NCBI GenBank assembly: GCA_035705295.1
Contig: DASSWG010000130.1
Coordinates: 1 to 41,442 of the forward strand
From: DASSWG01 sp035705295
GTDB taxonomy: Bacteria; Bacteroidota; Bacteroidia; Flavobacteriales; Flavobacteriaceae
Direction: 5' to 3'
Length of the DNA: 41,442 nt
How positions within the stretch are numbered: the first letter of the stretch is position 1; each line of letters starts with the position of its first letter. The position numbers and the translations under genes are program-made. Below are positions 7,854-13,895 of this stretch, piece after piece. A model generated the notes under the pieces. It did not search any database. It had not been told where the DNA came from and saw only the letters and a list, made by a program, of their open reading frames with translations.

Positions 7854-8720
7854 ATGAAAATTCTATTTTGCTTATTTTCTATCTTCACTTTATATTTTGT
7901 ATCTAAACCAAAAGATACTCAAAAGGTATTTGATGTACACATCCACGGAAGTAACGATGTAGTTAATCAGCTGAAAACATTAGAGCAAGTTGGCGTGTAT
8001 AAGGCTGCACTAAGCAGTTCGTGGGATCTACAGAATAACTATCGGGATAAATCAAAAATAAATCTCTTATTTGGACTCATGTTTCCTTGCCCAAATGGGA
8101 AAGTGCCATACAGTCTTCAATCATGTTATGAAAATGGACAAGAATGGCCATCTCTCAATTGGGTAGAACAACAAATAAAAGAAAGCAAGATTGATTTTTT
8201 AGGTGAGATTTTAAATGAATATTATGGCATTTCCCCGTCCGACTCTTTATTATTTCCATATTATGCTTTGGCAGAAAAATATAACCTTCCGGTAGGCATT
8301 CATACAGGCGGAGCCGGACCAAATCATGGTAGCCCAAACTTTAAAATTGAAATGGGAAATCCATTACTATTGGAAAAAATGCTTATAAGATTTTCACAAC
8401 TAAAAGTATGGATAATGCATAGTGGGGGTCAGTATTATAAAGAGACTATTGATGTAATGCATAGATATGATCACGTTTATGCCGATATTTCTGTAATTTC
8501 AAACCCTGATATTGTACCATCAGCACAGTTCAAAATCATTATGAAAGCCTTTTTAGAGGCGGGCCTGGAAGATCGTATTATGTTTGGTTCAGACAACGGA
8601 GACATCGAAAAAGTGATTGCTTCGCTTAATGAACTTGATTTTTTAACTAAGGAACAAAAGGATAAAATCTTTTACAAAAATGCTGAACGTTTTTTTGCGA
8701 CAACAAAAAAGGCAAAATAG
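7854..8720 (+). CDS. Amidohydrolase-family metal-dependent hydrolase (cassette 3 cargo)
   Basis: The protein has 288 residues and belongs to the amidohydrolase_2 type (TIM barrel). Metal-binding signs are FDVHIHG (His29, His31), GIHTGG (His150), MHSGG (His189) and MFGSDNGD (Asp247), in the expected order along the barrel strands. The first 17 residues (MKILFCLFSIFTLYFVS) look like a signal peptide or membrane anchor, so it probably acts in the periplasm. The substrate is not predictable. The gene starts 56 bases after the GTT box and stops 24 bases before the AAC box of the next element, as expected for a single-gene cassette. Confidence 0.8.
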   Translation: MKILFCLFSIFTLYFVSKPKDTQKVFDVHIHGSNDVVNQLKTLEQVGVYKAALSSSWDLQNNYRDKSKINLLFGLMFPCPNGKVPYSLQSCYENGQEWPSLNWVEQQIKESKIDFLGEILNEYYGISPSDSLLFPYYALAEKYNLPVGIHTGGAGPNHGSPNFKIEMGNPLLLEKMLIRFSQLKVWIMHSGGQYYKETIDVMHRYDHVYADISVISNPDIVPSAQFKIIMKAFLEAGLEDRIMFGSDNGDIEKVIASLNELDFLTKEQKDKIFYKNAERFFATTKKAK

Positions 8721-8744
8721 TTTTATCCCACTATCAATAGTACT

Positions 8745-8974
8745 TCATCTAACAACGGCTATGCGCCAGGCGGTCCCGCACCTGCGGGATTCGGTTGACA
8801 AATTACGGACCTGCCGGCAGGCAGGTACGGGAAATGAGTGTTCCCGCCCGAACGTACCGCCCGCCCGAACGGAACGGGCAGTACGTACGGGCGGGTTCAA
8901 AAGAACAATTGCGGATAAAACCCCCGCCCGCCCCGTCTCATACGGGGGCGCATAGCCGCGAAACCTTGTAATGC
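8745..8974 (+). repeat. attC-like element D, expanded by nested palindromes
   Basis: TCATCTAAC and AACGGCTATGCGCCAGGCGG form the 5' arm; GGCGCATAGCCGCGAAAC and CTTGTAATGC the 3' end. The element is about 230 bases against about 140 for B and C, because its loop contains additional hairpins: TCCCGCACCTGCGGGA near 8773, CCTGCCGGCAGGCAGG near 8811 and a GC-rich CGTACCGCCCG...CGGGCGG stretch near 8849-8894. The first base of the expected GTT core is C here (8965). The reading frames on both strands across this element are repeat artefacts. Confidence 0.65.
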
Positions 8975-9028
8975 ATTGAAACAAATAATGCTTTTAAGTT
9001 TAATAATAATCTAAACAAAACATCTCTA

Positions 9029-9502
9029 ATGAAAAATTCAACATTATTACTTTTAATTATTTTACTAATTACTAGTTGCTCAGAAAAGGAAAAAGAGGTA
9101 GAAAACGAGCAAGATATTATGAATAATATTTTAACTACTTATAATGAGATGTATACCTCCTATGGCGAGGGAACCGACGATTTTTTTAAATATTATGAAA
9201 ATGATTTTGTTAGAGTGACTTCTTCAGGAGATATTGAGAGAGGTATAGAAAAATCAAAGATTGAATGGACTGAATATTTAAAAACTTATTCTGTCTATCT
9301 CAAAAAATTTAGTACGCCAGAAATAATACTTAGCGAAAAACAAGCCATAACCATTGGTGATTTCGAAGAATATTTTATAAACCGAGAAACAAAAGATAGC
9401 ATTTATAATCGAGGAGTATATGTTGCCTCATGGAGAAAACAAGAGGACGGTTCTTGGAAAATAAGCGTGGACACTTGGCATGCTGGATTAGATAAAGAAT
9501 AA
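9029..9502 (+). CDS. NTF2-like (SnoaL/DUF4440-type) lipoprotein (cassette 4 cargo)
   Basis: The protein has 157 residues. The N-terminus MKNSTLLLLIILLITSCSE is a lipoprotein signal, with the lipobox ITSC and lipidated Cys17. The mature part (helix NNILTTYNEMYTSYGEGTDDFFKYYENDFVRV, then strands ending in GVYVASWRKQEDGSWKISVDTWH) fits the NTF2-like fold of the SnoaL/DUF4440 group, small cone-shaped domains of varied function. It sits in the envelope, probably the inner leaflet of the outer membrane. It is AT-rich, starts 64 bases after the cassette start and ends five bases before the next AAC box. Confidence 0.75.
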   Translation: MKNSTLLLLIILLITSCSEKEKEVENEQDIMNNILTTYNEMYTSYGEGTDDFFKYYENDFVRVTSSGDIERGIEKSKIEWTEYLKTYSVYLKKFSTPEIILSEKQAITIGDFEEYFINRETKDSIYNRGVYVASWRKQEDGSWKISVDTWHAGLDKE

Positions 9503-9507
9503 AAAAC

Positions 9508-9647
9508 GCATTACAACACCGTGTATATGTTATGGCTAGGTCAGAGCTACTTCGGAAAACCCTCGCGGATTTTCCTGTTTGGTTTTGTACCTGCTTTGGT
9601 TCGTGCTAAACCACGCCACAACTCATACACAAACACGTTAGCGAAAA
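9508..9647 (+). repeat. attC-like element E, second sequence family
   Basis: GCATTACAAC followed by ACCGTGTATATG, TTATGGC and TAGG forms the 5' arm. The 3' arm is CCACGCCACAACTCATACAC, a spacer AAACAC, and GTTAGCGAAAA. The arms pair as GTGTAT with ATACAC and TGGC with GCCA, separated by short mismatches. The sequence is unrelated to elements B to D, but the architecture and the pairing of its AAC end with the GTT-like end at 8965 are the same. The 60-codon + strand frame across it (9521-9703) is not a gene. Confidence 0.6.
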
Positions 9648-9704
9648 TGCCTTCGGCACGGAAAAACCGCACTTCGTGCTTCCTTTTTCCCTATTTTCGC
9701 TAAC
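9637..9704 (+). mobile_element. Gene-less mini-cassette (cassette 5)
   Basis: This 68-base unit is delimited by a perfect 12-base inverted pair, GTTAGCGAAAAT at 9637-9648 and ATTTTCGCTAAC at 9693-9704. The inside holds only small palindromic words (TGCCTTCGGCA at about 9649, and GCACTTCGTGC at about 9669) and no reading frame. It could be a minimal cassette or the product of a deletion within a larger one. Confidence 0.5.
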
Positions 9705-9780
9705 TGCCACGCAATACGACTGCACATTCGCTGCCTTCGGCACCCTCCGCTAACAGGGAGGGTTACACCTATTATCGGGC
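9693..9780 (+). repeat. attC-like half element F (5' half) and repeat remnants
   Basis: ATTTTCGCTAAC is followed by TGCCACGCAATACGACTGCAC, which would be the 5' arm of another element, but no matching 3' arm or GTT box is found downstream. The rest holds CTGCCTTCGGCACC and CCCTCCGCTAACAGGGAGGG, both short palindromes. It seems to be the right end of the array, broken or decayed. Nothing else is seen up to the promoter-like box at 9871. Confidence 0.4.
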
Positions 9781-9870
9781 TATGACTACATCCTACTTTC
9801 ACCAATTAGAATAAAATTGGAATTGAACCTAAACTACGAAGAAAAAAACTAATGGAAACATAGAATTTTG

Positions 9871-9878
9871 TACATTTG
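9871..9878 (+). promoter_or_regulatory. -7 box (TACATTTG)
   Basis: TACATTTG fits the Bacteroidota -7 consensus TAnnTTTG, 59 bases before the ATG of the DUF4242/AraC-type gene. No good TTG is seen at the -33 spacing, so this is a partial match. Confidence 0.4.
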
Positions 9879-9937
9879 ATAAAAAGCCGAATAAAATGGA
9901 TTTACAAACGCCTAAAAGTCGCAATTAAATGTAAGAT

Positions 9938-11048
9938 ATGCCAATATACATGGATCGTCACGATGTTTCAGCGGAGGTAACTGCCGAACATGTAGCACAA
10001 TTGCATCAAGCAGATTTAAAAGTCCAGCACAAGTTTGATTGCAAAGGATTAACCTATTGGTTTGACGGCAAACGAAAAACGGCGTTTTGTTTAATTGATG
10101 CGCCCAACAAGGAAGCCATTAAACGGATGCATAATTTTGCCCATGGCGAAGTTCCCAACAGAATCATCGAAGTGGATGATTCGGTTGTGGAATCATTTCT
10201 GGGCCGTATTGAAGATCCCGAAAAATCACAAAATACAGAATTGAACATTATCAACGACCCCGCTTTCAGGACAATAATGGTAGCGGGAAGAAAGCGGACA
10301 TCGTTAAAAGATGTTGCTTCCAAACAGTTGAATTTGGCAATTCAAAACCACAACAAATTCATTGTTAAAACACTAAATAAATTTAAAGGTAGTATTGTAA
10401 ATCAAAAGTTTGATTACTTTCTAGTTTCTTTTGATTCTGTTTCAAATAGCCGTATTGTGCGCGCTGGAAATTCAAGAAATACTGAATGCAAATACCGTCC
10501 ACAGCGCCAATATCAAACTGAACATAGGCTTGAGTGCCGGTGTGCCCGTTACCGAAAAAGAGAGGATTTTTGAAGATACCATAAAAATGGCCGAACGTTT
10601 ATGCGATGTCGTTAAAGGGCTAATCGTGATGTCTTCGGAAGTTAGGCATTTGTATGAAAGTGAAAACCTAAATATCGCTATCAACAACAAATTTGTACAA
10701 GCTCTCAATCCCACCGATGAGAAATTTATAAGTATTTTGATGGATTATACCGAAAGGGAATGGTGCAATGCCGCTTTAAATGCCGATGATTTCAGTAAGG
10801 ATTTGGGCTACAGCAAATCACAACTCTATCGAAAGATAATTTCCACAACAGGCAAGTCGCCCAATAATTTCATAAAAACATATAGGCTGAACAAAGCCCT
10901 TAAACTTTTAAACAAACAACTTGGGAATGTTTCAGAAATAGCCTTTGAAACAGGTTTTAACAGTCCTGCCTATTTTTCAAAATGTTTTCAGGAAAACTTT
11001 GGGATTCTCCCTTCAGCTTACGCAAAACAACTTGGAAGGGTTTTGTAG
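9938..11048 (+). pseudogene. DUF4242 / cyclase-like / AraC-type regulator, split by a one-base frameshift
   Basis: Two overlapping frames join into one protein of about 370 residues. The first frame (9938 onward) gives a DUF4242 domain (MPIYMDRHDVSAEVTAEHVA ... FAHGEVPNRIIEVDD, residues 1-90) and the beginning of a nucleotide-cyclase-like domain (YFLVSFDSVSN). An extra A near 10448 in TCAAATAGCCGTA shifts the frame. Read without it, the protein continues SNAVLCALEIQEILNANT, then IKLNIGLSAGVPV, and ends in an AraC-type helix-turn-helix (LGYSKSQLYRKIISTTGKSP and IAFETGFNSPAYFSKCFQEN). It would be a DNA-binding regulator sensing through DUF4242. Either a recent pseudogene or a sequencing error; the remaining sequence shows no other decay. 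Confidence 0.8.
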
Positions 11049-11169
11049 ATAACAGACTAACTTCCAAATACTTCATGATTGAAATTTACTGTTTTTTGGT
11101 TTAAATGTAGCTAAGCGGCTATATATAATTGCCTAATTTTGGTTTAACTAACTGTAAAACCAAAAAGTC

Positions 11170-11907
11170 ATGAAAAAATCAATCATTATTCTTTATGGAG
11201 TACTTGCTTATCTTATTTTCTTGGCCGCATTTCTATATGCCATAGGATTTGTCGGAAATGTAATTGTTCCCAAATCAATCGATTCGGGCATTGAATCACC
11301 CCTTGTGCAATCAATTCTCATTAATCTGATTTTATTAAGTGTATTTGCTTTGCAACACAGCGTTATGGCCAGACCTTCATTTAAAAAAAGGTGGACAGCT
11401 ATTATAGGTACAGCTTCAGAACGCAGTACGTATGTATTATTGTCCAGTTTAGCATTAATCTTAATTTATTGGCAATGGCAGCCCATAAAAACAGTAGTCT
11501 GGGACGTTGAAAATGAAACGCTGGCTATCGTTTTAAAAGCTTTGTTTTTTATAGGATGGCTCATTGTTTTGCTATCGACTTTTATGATAAATCATTTTGA
11601 ATTGTTTGGTTTAAAGCAAATATTCGAAAACTTCAAAAACAAACAGCCACAGTCACCATTATTTCAAGTCAATTTCTTTTATAAAATCGTAAGGCATCCT
11701 ATTATGTTGGGATTTTTAATCGCCTTTTGGGCAACACCAACCATGACAGTCGGTCATTTGCTCTTCTCAATAGTCACGACTTTGTATATTTTAATTGCTG
11801 TGAAGTATTTAGAAGAAAAAGACCTGCGCAAATCGCTTGGTAAAAAATATGAAGAGTATCAGGAGAAGGTACCGATGCTTGTTCCTTTTACTAAAAGTAA
11901 CCGGTAA
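11170..11907 (+). CDS. MddA-like methanethiol S-methyltransferase (NnrU/ICMT-type membrane protein)
   Basis: The protein has 245 residues and five or six membrane segments (about 5-27, 47-63, 88-104, 120-142, 176-192, 193-214). Landmarks are LQHSVMARPSFKKRW, LFGLKQIF and FYKIVRHPIMLGFLIAFWATPTMTVGHLLFS, then EEKDLRKSLGKKYEEYQEKVP, the cofactor-binding and catalytic part of isoprenylcysteine methyltransferase-like proteins. The ATPTMTVGHLLF pattern matches MddA, which methylates methanethiol to dimethyl sulfide using S-adenosylmethionine. A -7-like box (TAATTTTG) lies at 11134-11141. The substrate assignment is by similarity to remembered motifs. Confidence 0.7.
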   Translation: MKKSIIILYGVLAYLIFLAAFLYAIGFVGNVIVPKSIDSGIESPLVQSILINLILLSVFALQHSVMARPSFKKRWTAIIGTASERSTYVLLSSLALILIYWQWQPIKTVVWDVENETLAIVLKALFFIGWLIVLLSTFMINHFELFGLKQIFENFKNKQPQSPLFQVNFFYKIVRHPIMLGFLIAFWATPTMTVGHLLFSIVTTLYILIAVKYLEEKDLRKSLGKKYEEYQEKVPMLVPFTKSNR

Positions 11908-11979
11908 ACAAAAATTTATAAATAGTTCAAATCAAAAAAATTGAACGGATCATATATTAATAATCAAAATCAAATAATC

Positions 11980-12645
11980 ATGTTAAAATCAAAAGTCAAT
12001 GGAATTAACTATTCGACGAATTGTATTCCACAAAAAGTTTGTACCCACGTTGTAACCTTCCTATTATTTTGGGGTTTGGCTCTGTTTGCGCCTTCTCTAT
12101 TATTCGCTCAAAATTCAGAAAACAAGTTGTTCATTGATGTGCACGAGCTTGAACCGGGAAAGGTCTCTTTTGAAGATGTAGCCGCGGCGCACAAAAAAGA
12201 TATGGCGTTACAGGGAAAATACGATGCAAATTTTATCAAATTCTGGGTAGATGAAGAGGCTGGAAAAGTATATTGCCTATCTGAAGCCCCAAATGCCCAT
12301 AGCGTATTCGCAACACACAAGGATGCTCACGGCCTATTGCCAGCGCGAATTCTGGAAGTTTCCGATGGCGAAAAAGCTGCTTTAACCGGTGGTCAGTTAT
12401 TTCTTGATATCCATCACGTATCCCCCGGAAGTGTAACCGCAGAAATGGTGGCCGGTGCCCATAAAAAAGACCTTGCCGTAGAAGGCAAACATGGGGTACG
12501 GTTTATTAATTATTGGCTTGATGAAAAAGAAGGTGTTATCATGTGCCTGTCTGAAGCACCTAATCCAGAAGCCATAATCAATACCCATATGGAAGCCCAC
12601 GGTTTGTTGCCGACTGAAGTAATGAAAGTGCAAGAGGGGAATTGA
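11980..12645 (+). CDS. Exported protein with two DUF4242 (SCO4226-like) domains
   Basis: The protein has about 221 residues from the ATG at 11980; a TTG at 11941 would add a polar stretch that is less likely. The N-terminal hydrophobic segment ending in LFAPSLLFAQ is a signal peptide. Two repeats follow: LFIDVHELEPGKVSFEDVAA...AHGLLPARILEV and LFLDIHHVSPGSVTAEMVAG...AHGLLPTEVMKV. Each has the DUF4242 pattern of a ferredoxin-like nickel-binding domain (the SCO4226 type), with conserved His and Cys in YCLSEAPNA and MCLSEAPNP. It lies 72 bases after the MddA-like gene and echoes the DUF4242 domain of the regulator upstream. Confidence 0.75.
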   Translation: MLKSKVNGINYSTNCIPQKVCTHVVTFLLFWGLALFAPSLLFAQNSENKLFIDVHELEPGKVSFEDVAAAHKKDMALQGKYDANFIKFWVDEEAGKVYCLSEAPNAHSVFATHKDAHGLLPARILEVSDGEKAALTGGQLFLDIHHVSPGSVTAEMVAGAHKKDLAVEGKHGVRFINYWLDEKEGVIMCLSEAPNPEAIINTHMEAHGLLPTEVMKVQEGN

Positions 12646-12781
12646 GAAAGCTTTTTGTAAGGATCAATTGGTAAGTCCAATGGTAATTCAAATGGTCTTC
12701 CCAATTCTTTTAAATCAGTTGATCCAATAAACAAGTCGGTAATCCTCAGAAGCGTCCAAAATAACTTTAAACTAAAAACTA

Positions 12782-12889
12782 TGGGGCTGGTGGTCATCGA
12801 TTAAAAAAGCTGTGAAAAAGGTCGTGAAAACTGTAAAAAAAGCAGGAAAAACGTGTTACTTGTTTATTTGGGGCACACCTTTTGGATAA
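12782..12889 (+). pseudogene. Possible C-terminal fragment of an RHS-like protein
   Basis: An open stretch of 35 codons without a start reads WGWWSSIKKAVKKVVKTVKK and then ends in a hydrophobic tail and stop at 12887. Lysine-rich KKAVKK-type stretches after tryptophans are common where RHS repeat proteins meet their variable C-terminus. On the opposite strand, 12660-12797 also reads as a protein-like fragment (LGRPFELPLDLPIDPYKK). Both look like debris between the DUF4242 gene and the mobile-element fragment. Identity uncertain. Confidence 0.25.
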
Positions 12890-13283
12890 ATATCCACTTA
12901 ATCCGGTCGCATTGGTTGAAGCTCCCAAAACAGCCATTTATGGAACTTTGTATTTTGGTTTTCCAAATAAAAATGTAAACGTTCAAATATGGACTGCGGT
13001 TTACAATTTAAGTAGCTTGAATTTTGACAAATGCAAAGCATTGAATGGTAGGGATGTTTTTTTGTATCCCGATTTATCAAAAGGAGGAACAGCTTTTAAA
13101 GATTGGAGCGGCAAAGTCAAAGAACTTGAAAAACGTTTGCCCGGCACAAAATTTATAGTTTCCGATTTATTGGAAAAATTAGCACCCGACAATGATAAAA
13201 CCGATGGATACGACCTTGCCGACTACCTTATAAAACTGGATTGGAGGTTATTCAAAAAAAAAACCAAAAAACGCGGCGGTTAA
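12882..13283 (+). pseudogene. DUF6371/Toprim-like mobile-element protein, N-terminally truncated
   Basis: The frame encodes 133 residues. The pattern NPVALVEAPKTAIYG, then LSSLNFDKCKALNGRDVFLYPDL, KDWSGKVKELEK, FIVSDLLEKLAP and GYDLADYLIKLDWRLF matches the C-terminal part of the DUF6371 Toprim-like proteins found in Bacteroidota conjugative or mobilizable elements. The N-terminal half, with its zinc-finger-like part, is missing, and the start (TTG at 12882) is only the first available codon. The frame ends in a run of ten A at 13254-13263, past which a second frame continues to 13557. It is a remnant of an integrated element. Confidence 0.65.
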
Positions 13284-13290
13284 GCCTACC

Positions 13291-13557
13291 GTGACCGCCA
13301 CGGTTGAAAATAATGCAACCGCCGCGATTAAATCGGGTGCAAGCAAATCTGTTAATAATAAAAACGTAAAAAAGCCAATTCCAAAACTCCATTGGCGACA
13401 TTTGTTGACGATACCCCTTGAATTAAGAGAAGCGATAATAATAGCTCGCAATAATGGAAAAGACAGGCAGGAATTGCAAAAAATATTTAGTCAGCTACAA
13501 CCGGAAGAAATCAATTTGATACTTGATCCAAATAGTGGCGGGATTTTTTTGAAATGA
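13291..13557 (+). CDS. Hypothetical protein, possibly the frameshifted C-terminus of the DUF6371-like gene
   Basis: The frame encodes 88 residues from a GTG. Its first part is alanine, lysine and valine rich and linker-like (TATVENNATAAIKSGASKS), then a helical segment (LELREAIIIARNNGKDRQEL) and a tail. The same frame is open upstream through the A10 run into the DUF6371-like sequence, so it may be the original C-terminal extension separated by one base. No family is recognised. Confidence 0.4.
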   Translation: MTATVENNATAAIKSGASKSVNNKNVKKPIPKLHWRHLLTIPLELREAIIIARNNGKDRQELQKIFSQLQPEEINLILDPNSGGIFLK

Positions 13558-13603
13558 TTAACTGAAAAGAATGGCTATCAAAAATGAAAGTTAAAAATAC
13601 AAA

Positions 13604-13627
13604 TACGGCACAAGTTACGGCACAAGT
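13604..13627 (+). repeat. 12-base direct repeat, two copies
   Basis: TACGGCACAAGT is repeated twice without gap, between the mobile-element remnant and the tRNA gene. It could belong to an element end or recombinase binding site; its function is not shown. Confidence 0.4.
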
Positions 13628-13636
13628 TTAAAATTA

Positions 13637-13675
13637 AAAATCATAATTAATTGATAAGCAATTAATTATGATTTT
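13637..13675. terminator. Perfect 17-bp hairpin, probable bidirectional terminator
   Basis: AAAATCATAATTAATTG and CAATTAATTATGATTTT pair perfectly around the five-base loop ATAAG. Terminal A and T runs on both sides suit termination in both directions: for the tRNA-Ser gene on the minus strand (its 3' end is seven bases away) and for the + strand remnants. An element-end palindrome is an alternative. Confidence 0.6.
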
Positions 13676-13681
13676 ATAATG

Positions 13682-13766
13682 CGGAGGAAGAGGGATTCGA
13701 ACCCCCGGAGGTGTTACCCTCAACAGTTTTCAAGACTGCCGCAATCGACCACTCTGCCATTCCTCC
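13682..13766 (-). tRNA. tRNA-Ser (anticodon UGA)
   Basis: On the minus strand GGAGGAA pairs with TTCCTCC to form the acceptor stem, with G as discriminator and no encoded CCA. The anticodon arm is GCAGT-CTTGAAA-ACTGT, giving anticodon TGA. A long variable arm (GAGGGTAACACCTC) and the T arm with GGTTCGAATCC identify a class II serine tRNA. Its 3' end faces the accessory region, the usual side for island integration. Confidence 0.95.
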
Positions 13767-13895
13767 ATTGCGGGTGCAAATATAACAACCTTTTATCGTT
13801 GACAAAAATAAATTTTTAGGGAATTTTAGGTATTTCAATCCACTTGGTTTGTTTTAAAAATAATATCTTGCCGATCGATTTAAAAAACGCTTCCC

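Larger units (their letters stand above)
123..9704 (+). mobile_element. Integron-like gene-cassette array (five cassettes, no integrase in window)
   Basis: Five consecutive units each begin with a GTT-type box and end with an AAC-type box that is its reverse complement. Cassette 1 has GTTGGGCGC at 123 and GCGCCCAAC at 771 (9/9). Cassette 2 has GTTATGTAC at 900 and GTGCATAAC at 7658 (8/9 plus a wobble). Cassette 3 has GTTGGCTGA at 7798 and TCATCTAAC at 8745 (7/9 plus a wobble). Cassette 4 has CTTGTAATGC at 8965 and GCATTACAAC at 9508 (9/10). Cassette 5 has GTTAGCGAAAAT at 9637 and ATTTTCGCTAAC at 9693 (12/12). Between an AAC box and the next GTT box sits a long imperfect hairpin. All cargo genes lie on the + strand and end just before the hairpin. 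This is the architecture of integron cassettes with attC sites. That it is a true integron is inference, because no tyrosine recombinase is present here. Confidence 0.7.

Noticed and set aside
8680..8984. Arginine-rich frames on both strands across element D
   Set aside because: They arise from GC-rich palindromes and have no start signals or family pattern.
9521..9703. 60-codon + strand frame after the NTF2-like lipoprotein gene
   Set aside because: It lies wholly inside element E and the mini-cassette; composition is repeat-derived.
123..9704. CRISPR array as explanation for the repeated elements
   Set aside because: The elements are over 100 bases, are spaced by whole genes and differ at their ends; there are no short regular repeats with unique spacers and no cas genes.
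123..9704. Simple MITE or REP-type repeat as explanation for the hairpin elements
   Set aside because: It would not explain why each unit's left end complements its own right end with a different sequence each time; kept only as an alternative for elements B to D.
13604..13675. Origin of transfer at the 12-base repeat and 17-bp hairpin
   Set aside because: No relaxase gene is near, and the hairpin with flanking A/T runs is better explained as the terminator of the adjacent tRNA gene.
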